A stretch of DNA of 5,269 bases from Pseudomonadota bacterium (GCA_023428515.1 JAEYXI010000404.1:1-5269), one strand, 5' to 3'; numbered from the stretch's first letter, positions 1-5,269 are shown. The notes: generated from the letters alone by a model not told the origin. Numbers and translations: made by a program.

Positions 1-2483
1 CCACCGGCGTTGATAATATTCATGCCGGTGGTGCCGGAGGCGGTGCCGCCGTCGATGACCAGTTTGTCGGAAGCTGAGGAGTCGTCGCCAAGTACGGTGT
101 CCAGGAACATCTGGCCGCCGTCGCCTATATAGTTGCCCTGGATTGTGAATGTATCGGACGTGCTGTCACCGCCATTGGACAGGTCGATGCGACCGGAATT
201 GACGACGTCGACGAACTGTCCGGCCGTGAATGAGGCGACGCCGCCATTCGCCTCGCCGCCATAGATGGTGCTGGTGGAATCGACGGTGAGTGATCCAGTA
301 TTCGTTCCGGCATCGCCGAGTGTCAGCGTTTCATCGAAGATGAGTTCGGAGTCATTGGTGAGATCGATCGTCTCCCAACTGTCAAAGCGAGAGACATCGC
401 CCGTCTTGACATTGTTGAGGGTAACAGCGTCGGTGCCGACGCCTCCGCTGATCTGCGGCGTAGCACCGATGTTGGCGTTCGTCAGATTGCTGAGCGATGC
501 GGTGTCGTCGTCACCGCCGAGATCGACCAGGCCATAGATGACGCCGCCGCCATCCCAGGTGAATGTGTCATTGCCGACGCTCATGCGCACTTCGCCGCCA
601 ACCGTACCGCCAGTCACGGTCACGCTGTCGGTTCCGCCGCTGACGCTGATGTTGCCACCGATCAGCCCGTCCGACAGGATGATGGTGTCGTTGCCGAAAC
701 CGGTCACGAGATTGCCGTCGATCGTGCCGCCCGACATGTCGAAGGTATTGTTATCGAGCTTCATGTTGACCCGGCCAATGCGGCCGCCAGTCATGACGGC
801 ATAATCGCCGTCGTCAAAGGCATCGACGATGCGTCCGCCCGACATAGTGAATGTGTCCAGTGCGTCGCCCTGGTTAAGCGAGCCGATCTCGCCGCCGGTC
901 ATGCGGAAATCATCGGTGCCGCCGCCCTGCTGCACATTGCCGGTGATGGTCCCGCCGTTGATTTCAGCGCTGTCGATCCCGGCGCCCTGGTCGACGGCGC
1001 CGTCGATCGTGCCATTGTCCATGACGAATGTGTCGTTGCCGTCGTCCTGCTGCACCGCGCCCGTGACGACGCCGCCCAGAACGGTTGTTGTGTCGTCGCC
1101 GGCGCCGAGGTTAACCGCTATGGCGCCGCTTCCCTGAAGCGATCCACCCCGCATTATCAGTTCGTCGTTTCCAGCCCCTAAATCGATGGCCGGACCGGAA
1201 CCACTGAGGATGGACCCGGCATTGTCCACGGTTTCATTGCCGGCAAGGCCGCGAACGGCGATGGACTGCTGGCTCGTCAAACTGCCGGTCGCCGTGTTGA
1301 CGAGCGTGTTGCTCTCTCCAGCCACCGAATCGATCCATGCGGCATTTCCGGTTGCACCTTGTGCCTCCGCCATGCCGCTATTCGTCACTGAGTTGCCGGT
1401 CCCGTTGATGTATATTGCCGCTCCATTGGGTCCGAGGGCCGTCAAAGTGTCCGAGTTCGTGGCTTCGTTGTTGTTGCCTTCTATGTCGAAGGCGTTCGAG
1501 TCGAGCCCATTGACGGTGACGGTGCCGGAATTGATCACGACGTTGTCGTTCCCGTCCACCGCCATGCCGTCGCTGTCCTGATTGGCGGCCGGTGGCGGGT
1601 TGGTTGTGATGGTTCCGGTGTTGGTGAGCCTGTGTCCCGATCCAATCGCGTCCATGCCGTCGGATTCGATGCCGGTGAGGTTGATCTCGCCGTTGTTGAT
1701 CGCCTCGTTGCCGGTGCCGAGTATGTGGAAACCGTCGGCATCCTGGCCGCTGGTTGTGATCGTTCCGTTGTTCGTGGCTAAATTGCCGCTGCCTGAATCG
1801 ATGCCAAAGCCGTAGCCGCTTCCGCCGGTCGTCGAGATCGTGCCGTTGTTGATGGCCGAATTGCCATTGCCTGCTTCGATGTCGAAGCCGTAGCCGCCAT
1901 TGCCGATCGTCGAAATCGTGCCGTTGTTGACGGCGATGTTACCGTCCCCGTCTTCGATGTATAATCCAATGCCAAATTGGCCTGACGTCGTGATGGCGCC
2001 ATTGTTGGTCAGCGTGTTTCCCCCAGAGCGCGCCACCAATCCTGCTGCAGTATTGCCATTGCTCGACAAGGAACCGTCGTTCGTGATCTGGCTGTTGCTG
2101 TAGACCGACAGGACGCGCTCGGAATCACCTTGGTTGCGGACGACGGAGGCGCCGGACTCTACGGTAATGGTTACGTTCGTCGTTCCGGTGCTGGCTCGAC
2201 TCCCGAGGGTGTCGGCCCCGGTACAAGTTACGCTCGAGTTGCTGGGCAAAGACCGCCCTGCCGGACTACAGGCGGCATTGGCTTGTTCGGGCGCCATGGC
2301 AAACGCGTAGACGAGTGCCGCGCCAGACAACAAGCTAAACCGCCTAAAGGAAAGCACTCTGCGATCTTTGGCGAGACCATTGAAGTGCGCTGGCAAAGTG
2401 GCTTGGAATGCGTCTGGAGGCAGGACCCGCCGGAGCATGCCGTTCGAAACGGCTTTTGCGGCGCTCGGGGAGGGCTGGTTCAT
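1..2483 (-). CDS. Large autotransporter-type surface protein, beta-helix passenger (3' end outside window)
   Basis: This is an open frame of 827 codons with no stop and no frameshift, continuing past the left edge. It starts at an ATG (MNQPSPSAAK) with GGAG 7 bases upstream and an in-frame TGA seven codons before it. Layout by residue: 1-70 signal-peptide region ending ANA/A; 71-128 N-terminal segment with the only cysteines, C72 and C87; 129-439 type A repeats (NNGTI class); 440-703 type B repeats (D.F.M.GG.I.G class); 704-827 non-repeat segment with NYIGDGGQMFLDTVLGDD and LVIDGG, which resembles the passenger end just before an autotransporter beta-barrel. The passenger is Asn/Gly/Asp/Thr-rich and acidic, as expected for an exported parallel beta-helix with asparagine ladders. 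By family knowledge it would be a type Va secreted adhesin or biofilm-type surface protein; ligand and role are unknown. The barrel is not visible, so a secreted beta-helix using another route remains possible. The preceding SDR gene lies 168 bases away on the same strand and is functionally unrelated. Confidence 0.88.
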   Translation of the reverse strand, partial: MNQPSPSAAKAVSNGMLRRVLPPDAFQATLPAHFNGLAKDRRVLSFRRFSLLSGAALVYAFAMAPEQANAACSPAGRSLPSNSSVTCTGADTLGSRASTGTTNVTITVESGASVVRNQGDSERVLSVYSNSQITNDGSLSSNGNTAAGLVARSGGNTLTNNGAITTSGQFGIGLYIEDGDGNIAVNNGTISTIGNGGYGFDIEAGNGNSAINNGTISTTGGSGYGFGIDSGSGNLATNNGTITTSGQDADGFHILGTGNEAINNGEINLTGIESDGMDAIGSGHRLTNTGTITTNPPPAANQDSDGMAVDGNDNVVINSGTVTVNGLDSNAFDIEGNNNEATNSDTLTALGPNGAAIYINGTGNSVTNSGMAEAQGATGNAAWIDSVAGESNTLVNTATGSLTSQQSIAVRGLAGNETVDNAGSILSGSGPAIDLGAGNDELIMRGGSLQGSGAIAVNLGAGDDTTTVLGGVVTGAVQQDDGNDTFVMDNGTIDGAVDQGAGIDSAEINGGTITGNVQQGGGTDDFRMTGGEIGSLNQGDALDTFTMSGGRIVDAFDDGDYAVMTGGRIGRVNMKLDNNTFDMSGGTIDGNLVTGFGNDTIILSDGLIGGNISVSGGTDSVTVTGGTVGGEVRMSVGNDTFTWDGGGVIYGLVDLGGDDDTASLSNLTNANIGATPQISGGVGTDAVTLNNVKTGDVSRFDSWETIDLTNDSELIFDETLTLGDAGTNTGSLTVDSTSTIYGGEANGGVASFTAGQFVDVVNSGRIDLSNGGDSTSDTFTIQGNYIGDGGQMFLDTVLGDDSSASDKLVIDGGTASGTTGMNIINAG
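375..1166 (-). repeat. Type B beta-helix repeats (GG.I.G class), residues 440-703
   Basis: About 12 tandem repeats of 18-25 residues follow the pattern D-(T/S)-F-x-M-(S/T)-G-G-x-I-x-G-x-V-x-x-G-x-G-N/T. Examples are DTFVMDNGTIDGAVDQG, DSAEINGGTITGNVQQG, DTFTMSGGRIVDAF, NTFDMSGGTIDGNLVTG and DSVTVTGGTVGGEVRMS. The period is shorter than in the preceding type A array and the conserved pair changes from NN to GG. The frequent G-x-G-N-D turn resembles half of an RTX calcium motif, but there is no nonapeptide periodicity. One unit around residues 551-570 is shortened to about 18 residues. Confidence 0.85.
1167..2099 (-). repeat. Type A beta-helix repeats (NNGTI class), residues 129-439
   Basis: About 12 tandem protein repeats of 23-30 residues follow the pattern x-x-x-N-N-G-T-I-(T/S)-T-x-G-x(3-5)-G-(F/M)-x-I-x-x-G-x-G-N. 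Examples are LTNNGAITTSG, AVNNGTISTIG, AINNGTISTTG, ATNNGTITTSG and INNGEINLTG, degenerating to VINSGTVTVNG and VTNSGMAEAQG. The two best-conserved neighbours (residues 183-208 and 209-234, bases 1782-1937) are exactly 26 codons apart and visibly similar at DNA level. Each repeat would form one or two coils of a right-handed parallel beta-helix, with the NN pair stacking as an asparagine ladder (structural inference). Confidence 0.85.
2274..2483 (-). other. Long signal-peptide region of the autotransporter
   Basis: Residues 1-70 form an unusually long export signal. About 40 polar residues come first, then a basic stretch (KDRRVLSFRRFS, 40-50), a hydrophobic core (LLSGAALVYAFAMA, 51-64), and a likely signal peptidase I site after PEQANA at 70/71. 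Extended N-regions ahead of an ordinary signal peptide are known in many large autotransporters, where they slow or redirect inner-membrane targeting. This one does not obviously match the classic ESPR consensus. A second in-frame ATG at residue 16 (MLRRV) and a GTG six codons before the chosen ATG are alternatives, but only the chosen ATG has a well-placed GGAG. Confidence 0.7.
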
Positions 2484-2490
2484 GCACTGG

Positions 2491-2494
2491 CTCC
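2491..2494 (-). promoter_or_regulatory. Shine-Dalgarno site fixing the autotransporter start
   Basis: On the minus strand GGAG lies 7 bases before the ATG at 2483. Neither the upstream GTG nor the downstream ATG at codon 16 has a comparable site, so this decides the start of the long leader. Confidence 0.6.
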
Positions 2495-2498
2495 ATTC

Positions 2499-2512
2499 CA
2501 CACCTCAGTGTG
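2499..2512 (-). promoter_or_regulatory. Small hairpin in the autotransporter mRNA leader
   Basis: On the minus strand, CACAC, a TGAG loop and GTGTG form a perfect 5-bp stem with a 4-base loop. It ends 15 bases before the ATG and 4 bases before the GGAG. It could modulate ribosome access, but a stem this short may also occur by chance. No T-tract follows, so it is not a terminator. Confidence 0.25.
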
Positions 2513-2651
2513 ACAATGTCGATTTCAGCCCAGCACAACCCTGTCCCTTCCTAGCCGTATTTCCTTATCGATATCAACCACCGCGCGATCCACCCACCGG
2601 ATGAACGCTTCAATTGTATTTCGCGTGGGCTATTCCGATGGCTCTGGCATT

Positions 2652-3407
2652 TCATTGCATTCTCATGCCGCCGTTGACATCGATGCACGCGCCGGTGACG
2701 TAGCTTGCTTCTACCGACACCAGATATTGCAAGGCCGCGACGACATCCTCCTGCCTACCGATCCGCGCGATCGGGATTTTTTCCGCATAGGCGGCATCCT
2801 TTTCGGCCGGCATGATCGAGCGCAAGAGAGGCGTGTCAATCACGCCGGGGGCGATGGCGTTGACGGTGATCCCAAGCGGTGCGGCTTCGCGCGCCACCAC
2901 CTTGGTGAGGCTGAGGATGGCGCCCTTCGATGCGACATAGGCGGCGCTGCCGTTGTAGCCGCCGATCTGCGCAGCCGACGAGGAGATGTTGACGATGCGT
3001 CCATGTTCCACAGGGCTTTTGCTGCGCCATCGGAGCATCTCGCGGATCGTCAGGAAGCTTCCCAGCGCGTTGACCGCGAAGGTTTTCTCCCATTCTCCCA
3101 CCGTCGTGTCGACGATCTGTGGCCTCTTGCCACTTTTCGGCCAGGGAAAGATGCCGGCGAAATTGGCCAGAATGGCAACCGGGCCGATCTCGTTTTCGAT
3201 CCGGGCGAAAGCCGTCGCAACATCCGCCTCCCGTGATACGTCCAGCGCCAAGCCAAGATGGCCCGCGCCGGCAAGCGAAGCCGCCGCCTCGCCGGCTGCG
3301 CCTTCGTTGACGTCGACCACGACCACGGTGACGCCGTCGGTCGCCAGGCGCCGCGCGGCGGCAAGACCCATCCCGCTGGCGCCGCCGGTAACGACGGCGA
3401 TCCTCAT
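2652..3407 (-). CDS. Short-chain dehydrogenase/reductase (classical SDR), likely NAD(H)-dependent
   Basis: This 251-residue protein has the usual classical SDR length. It would reversibly oxidise a hydroxyl or reduce a keto group in the cytoplasm using a nicotinamide cofactor. Motifs run in order: TGGASGMG cofactor loop (7-14); Asp32 after the second beta strand (VVVVDVN), which favours NAD over NADP; LDV at 55-57; NFAG (82-85) in place of the usual NNAG; Asn113 in VNALG; Ser144 in ISSSA; Tyr157 and Lys161 in YVASK; APGVIDTP; and the family-typical end YVTGACIDVNGG. The tetrad N113-S144-Y157-K161 is intact, so it should be active. The start ATG overlaps the TGA of the upstream racemase-like gene as ATGA, implying translational coupling; its own Shine-Dalgarno is weak (GGGGTGG). 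The frame stays open for 82 codons further upstream, but that extension lies within the racemase gene and lacks SDR sequence. The substrate is unknown; FabG-type annotations would be too specific. Confidence 0.93.
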   Translation of the reverse strand: MRIAVVTGGASGMGLAAARRLATDGVTVVVVDVNEGAAGEAAASLAGAGHLGLALDVSREADVATAFARIENEIGPVAILANFAGIFPWPKSGKRPQIVDTTVGEWEKTFAVNALGSFLTIREMLRWRSKSPVEHGRIVNISSSAAQIGGYNGSAAYVASKGAILSLTKVVAREAAPLGITVNAIAPGVIDTPLLRSIMPAEKDAAYAEKIPIARIGRQEDVVAALQYLVSVEASYVTGACIDVNGGMRMQ

Positions 3408-4192
3408 TCGTCCACCCCGAAGATGGCCTTCATACCGGCGCTGGAAGGCCTCGGATAGGCGATACGGCTCTGCTGGAGGCCGGTGGTTTGGCGCATGCGC
3501 ACCGCAAGCTCGGCGAACAGGATCGGCGCGGCGATCGGGTCGACGATCGGGCATCCGTCGACCTCGGTCACGCCGTTGGTGACGATGAACGCCGCCATCA
3601 TGCCTTCCGCCGGAATGACCGCCTGCGCGCCCTGACGGACAGCGAGCCGACATGCGGCCCTGAAGCGCTCGATATAGGCTGAGAGATCACCGAACTGCCT
3701 GTCGAGATCCTCTTCATCCATGATCTCGTCGACCACATGCACGCCGCTCACGCGCTGCTCCAGCCGATGCGTGGCGAGGGTCTTGTACATATAGGGCGCC
3801 GCGACGCGGCTCAGCGTCACCAGGGCGAATTTCGGCGCAATCGAGCAGGCAAGAAGCATCGAAGCCTCCGGCATCGTAATCACTGGAATTTTCGAGAGGG
3901 ATCGAAGCTCCGGAATGATCGGCTCGCTGTAGGTACCCACGACAAAGGCGTCGTGACCCGACGCCTGGGCTTCCAGGATCGCGTCGATGAAGATCGGCGT
4001 GATGGCCTTGTAATACAAGGCCGGCGAACCGATGATGTCGGCCATACGCAGGCCCGTCGCGACCTCGCCGCGGCCGCGGAGCGAAACTTCAGTGCCGGGC
4101 GACTTGATCTTCTGGAAATGGCTCTCCAGAGCCAAACGATAGTTCGAGGCCCTGTCGTGGAGATCGAGCGCCGACTGATACCAGATCTTCAT
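3404..4192 (-). CDS. Asp/Glu/hydantoin racemase-superfamily protein lacking both catalytic cysteines
   Basis: This 262-residue cytoplasmic protein begins MKIWYQS, an N-terminus I associate with the hydantoin-racemase-like group often annotated as Asp/Glu racemase or HupH-like. The family folds as two pseudo-symmetric alpha/beta halves, each giving one cysteine for two-base proton transfer. Here the first-half motif, usually ACFGDP-like, reads GTYSEP (86-91, Thr87 at the Cys position). The second, usually GCAGM-like, reads IPAEGM (193-198, Ala195 at the Cys position). IPVITMPEASMLLAC (102-116) and FALVTLSR (122-129) are typical of the fold. Cysteines 116, 181 and 214 lie elsewhere. It is therefore unlikely to be a two-cysteine racemase; another isomerase, lyase or decarboxylase chemistry, or a non-catalytic role, is possible. 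The start is chosen for GGAGAG 10 bases upstream and the family N-terminus; a frame extension of 28 codons would overlap the hydrolase gene. It overlaps the SDR gene by 4 bases. Confidence 0.85.
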   Translation of the reverse strand: MKIWYQSALDLHDRASNYRLALESHFQKIKSPGTEVSLRGRGEVATGLRMADIIGSPALYYKAITPIFIDAILEAQASGHDAFVVGTYSEPIIPELRSLSKIPVITMPEASMLLACSIAPKFALVTLSRVAAPYMYKTLATHRLEQRVSGVHVVDEIMDEEDLDRQFGDLSAYIERFRAACRLAVRQGAQAVIPAEGMMAAFIVTNGVTEVDGCPIVDPIAAPILFAELAVRMRQTTGLQQSRIAYPRPSSAGMKAIFGVDE

Positions 4193-4202
4193 TTTGAAAT
4201 TT

Positions 4203-4208
4203 CTCTCC
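4203..4208 (-). promoter_or_regulatory. Shine-Dalgarno site of the racemase-like gene
   Basis: GGAGAG on the minus strand lies 10 bases before the ATG at 4192, within the 31-base gap after the hydrolase stop. It supports the MKIWYQS start over an upstream in-frame ATG at 4276 inside the hydrolase gene. Confidence 0.55.
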
Positions 4209-4223
4209 AGATCATCGATTTCA

Positions 4224-5099
4224 TCACGCCCGGTCCTGCCGAATGAGGAATGTCTTGATTGCGGCCGCGACCGCATCGGCGCGGTTCTCGAGCGTAAGGC
4301 CCAGACCGTCCGGCTCCTCGAACGTGATCAGTTCGGCATTGGCCATGACTCGCTTGAGAGCATCCCCCTGACGCCCGATCGTGCGGTCTTCGTGCGGCGT
4401 GGCGATCTCGATGATCAGCGTCGGCTGCTTGATCCGCTTGAGATCTGCCTCGAGGTCATAGGCGAAGTTCGCCGTGTAGAGCTGCGGCAGCGAGCCAATG
4501 GAGAGCAGAAGGTCGGCAATAGCCAGTCTGGAGTCTTCGACCCGCCCCGGCGACGGTGGCGTCGCCCCCAGGTCGTCGCGCCACCACATGCCTTCGATCT
4601 CGCGCCAAAGCGCCAGCCGGCCGCGCAGCGGCGTTGTCGGATCGTCGGGATTGGGCTGGAAGCGATTGGCAGAGACCTGGCGCATATGGCCGGTACGCTT
4701 CTCCTTGTCGGCGATCAGGCTGTGCGTCTGCCCGCAGAACACCAGTGCGGATATGTCGTCGGCATAGCGGGCCGCGGCGCTCGCGGCGATCTTGTTGCCG
4801 GTGTGGATGCCGTAGAGACACGGGCGGTTCAGCGACAGCGCGCGTATGGCCTCGACGACAGCATCGGCCAGCACAGCGAAAGTCACGGCGGCGGGCAAGG
4901 GATCGGAATAGCCGCTGCCAGCCGTGTCCAGTGCTATCACCTCGAAGGATGCACTGAGATGCGCCATCAGCCTTCGCATTGCGTTGTGCGACTGGCTGGC
5001 CGCCGGCAGCAGCACGATTTGCGGTCCGCTCCCAGCCCGCGTCACATGCAGTTGGCCGATCTGGGTATCGACATAGGATCGGCGCGTACCGCTATTCAT
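4224..5099 (-). CDS. Alpha/beta-hydrolase-fold protein with non-canonical catalytic site
   Basis: This 291-residue protein has no signal peptide and is presumably cytoplasmic. The fold is recognisable from QIVLLPAASQSHNAMRRL (27-44, the HG-type oxyanion strand and loop), FEVIALDTAGSGYSDPLP (52-69, equivalent to the DxxGxGxS block), the nucleophile-elbow region CLYGIHTGNKIA (94-105), a cap-like insert with GMWWRDDLG (170-178), and QPTLIIEIATP (225-235), the strand before the catalytic acid. The elbow reads G-I-H-T-G, so His99 sits where Ser, Cys or Asp is expected. No histidine occurs after residue 236, so the usual C-terminal catalytic His (normally GH in the stretch matching EEPDGLGLTLEN, 261-272) is missing. 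Esterase or C-C hydrolase activity by the standard triad is therefore doubtful. The start has AGGAG 6 bases upstream and lies 17 bases after the LivF stop, so it is co-transcribed with the transporter. I recall GxHTG elbows in other alphaproteobacterial homologues but cannot verify this here. Confidence 0.85.
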   Translation of the reverse strand: MNSGTRRSYVDTQIGQLHVTRAGSGPQIVLLPAASQSHNAMRRLMAHLSASFEVIALDTAGSGYSDPLPAAVTFAVLADAVVEAIRALSLNRPCLYGIHTGNKIAASAAARYADDISALVFCGQTHSLIADKEKRTGHMRQVSANRFQPNPDDPTTPLRGRLALWREIEGMWWRDDLGATPPSPGRVEDSRLAIADLLLSIGSLPQLYTANFAYDLEADLKRIKQPTLIIEIATPHEDRTIGRQGDALKRVMANAELITFEEPDGLGLTLENRADAVAAAIKTFLIRQDRA

Positions 5100-5105
5100 C
5101 CCTCG

Positions 5106-5110
5106 CTCCT
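5106..5110 (-). promoter_or_regulatory. Shine-Dalgarno site of the alpha/beta-hydrolase gene
   Basis: AGGAG on the minus strand lies 6 bases before the ATG at 5099, inside the 17-base gap after the ABC-transporter gene. This is the strongest ribosome binding site in the window and confirms the start. Confidence 0.65.
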
Positions 5111-5117
5111 GTCCAAC

Positions 5118-5269
5118 TCAACCGACTTCCAGCCAGTCGTGCCGGATATCTTGCCGCTGCATGAGGTCCTGTGGCGAGCCCTCGTAGACAATTCTGCCAT
5201 GGCCCATCACCAGCACACGGCGCGAGACCTTGAGGGCGATGGTCAGCTTCTGCTCCACCAGAAGCACCG
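5118..5269 (-). CDS. LivF-like ABC-transporter ATP-binding subunit (C-terminal 49 residues; 5' end outside window)
   Basis: Only the C-terminal end is present. It reads VLLVEQKLTIALKVSRR, then VLVMGHGRIVYEGSP, and ends RHDWLEVG. LLVEQ followed by a helix, a D/S-R-V-x-V-M-x-x-G-R-I-V-x-E-G-x-P strand pair and a terminal W-L-E-V is the pattern of LivF, the ATPase of LIV/HAAT-family importers for branched-chain amino acids, amides and related small acids. In LivF the switch-loop His of other ABC ATPases is commonly replaced within VEQN; here the motif is VEQK. The Walker A, signature and Walker B motifs lie to the right of the window. The gene is followed after 17 bases by the hydrolase gene, so the importer probably supplies the substrate for the enzymes downstream. 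The cargo cannot be read from this fragment. Confidence 0.88.
   Translation of the reverse strand, partial: VLLVEQKLTIALKVSRRVLVMGHGRIVYEGSPQDLMQRQDIRHDWLEVG

Larger units (their letters stand above)
2484..2651 (-). other. Intergenic region between the SDR and autotransporter genes
   Basis: These 168 bases contain no supportable gene. There is no GC-rich stem followed by a T-run after the SDR stop; the only inverted pair there (GGCAT/ATGCC, 13-base loop, spanning the stop codon) is too weak to be a terminator. A weak sigma70-like candidate reads TTGATA (2572-2577) and TAGGAA (2548-2553), 18 bases apart, on the minus strand; only the -35 half is a good match. The autotransporter therefore either has its own poorly recognisable promoter here or receives read-through from the operon. 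Confidence 0.5.

Noticed and set aside
375..1166. RTX calcium-binding repeats, suggested by GxGNDxF turns
   Set aside because: The GGxGxDxUx nonapeptide in back-to-back copies is absent; the period is about 20 residues, and an N-terminal signal peptide is present where type I RTX proteins have none.
1..2100. CRISPR array or intergenic tandem DNA repeats
   Set aside because: The repeats are imperfect, in codon register and translate to coherent protein repeats; there are no constant direct repeats with unique spacers.
265..2103. A series of plus-strand open frames, mostly in one frame, rich in Pro, Ser and Val
   Set aside because: They are antisense to the 827-codon repeat protein and arise because its Asn/Gly/Asp/Thr codons give few stops on the opposite strand. 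They have no domain, no consistent ribosome binding sites, and are broken by stops, while the minus strand is open throughout and shows a signal peptide and protein repeats.
2130..2513. Plus-strand open frame of 127 codons
   Set aside because: It is antisense to the signal-peptide region and N-terminal segment of the autotransporter; its composition is Arg/Gly-rich with no recognisable motif.
2633..2670. Inverted pair GGCAT/ATGCC around the SDR stop as a terminator
   Set aside because: A 5-bp stem with a 13-base loop and no following T-run is too weak to support termination.
2601..3236. Plus-strand open frame of 211 codons opposite the SDR gene
   Set aside because: The minus strand carries a complete set of SDR motifs including the catalytic tetrad; the plus-strand translation resembles nothing and is a GC-rich shadow.
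3408..3653. N-terminal extension of the SDR to an ATG at 3653
   Set aside because: The extra 82 residues are Arg-rich, lie wholly inside the racemase-like gene in another frame, and precede the normal SDR start six residues before the TGxxxGxG motif.
3737..4246. Plus-strand open frame of 169 codons opposite the racemase-like gene
   Set aside because: It is a shadow frame; the minus-strand product has clear family sequence, a ribosome binding site and operon spacing.
4456..4957. Alternative frames of 89-133 codons on both strands within the hydrolase gene
   Set aside because: Compositionally biased shadows of the hydrolase, which is supported by fold motifs and a strong Shine-Dalgarno.

Overview
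The window looks like a GC-rich alphaproteobacterial chromosome, most plausibly a rhizobial (Hyphomicrobiales) soil bacterium. This is inferred from the GC-rich third codon positions, from a LIV-type ABC transporter beside catabolic-type enzymes, and from a very large repeat-built autotransporter passenger of the kind common in Mesorhizobium/Bradyrhizobium relatives. The genus cannot be fixed from the sequence alone. Every gene I can support lies on the minus strand, so the window reads biologically from right (5269) to left (1).

Right part (5269 to 2652): a tight four-gene run. It opens with the last 49 codons of a LivF-like ATP-binding subunit of a LIV/HAAT-family ABC importer. An alpha/beta-hydrolase-fold protein follows after 17 bases, then an Asp/Glu/hydantoin racemase-superfamily protein after 31 bases, then a short-chain dehydrogenase/reductase (SDR) whose ATG overlaps the racemase stop (ATGA). 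Spacing and Shine-Dalgarno sites indicate one operon: import of an unknown small organic acid, amide or amino-acid-like compound, followed by its conversion. The SDR has a complete catalytic tetrad. The hydrolase and the racemase homologue both lack the canonical catalytic residues of their superfamilies, so the chemistry of this operon is not that of the textbook families.

Middle (2651 to 2484): 168 bases with no gene. It has no convincing terminator for the operon, a weak candidate promoter, and a small hairpin just before the Shine-Dalgarno site of the next gene.

Left part (2483 to 1): one uninterrupted reading frame of 827 visible codons, running off the left edge. It encodes a long signal-peptide region, a short N-terminal segment with the only two cysteines, about a dozen 23-30-residue repeats of type NNGTI...G.G.GN, an abrupt change to about a dozen 18-25-residue repeats of type D.F.M.GG.I.G, and then a region resembling the end of an autotransporter passenger. 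The membrane beta-barrel is expected just beyond the left edge. Because this frame has no stop inside the window, it is easy to miss in favour of the short antisense frames that cover it.
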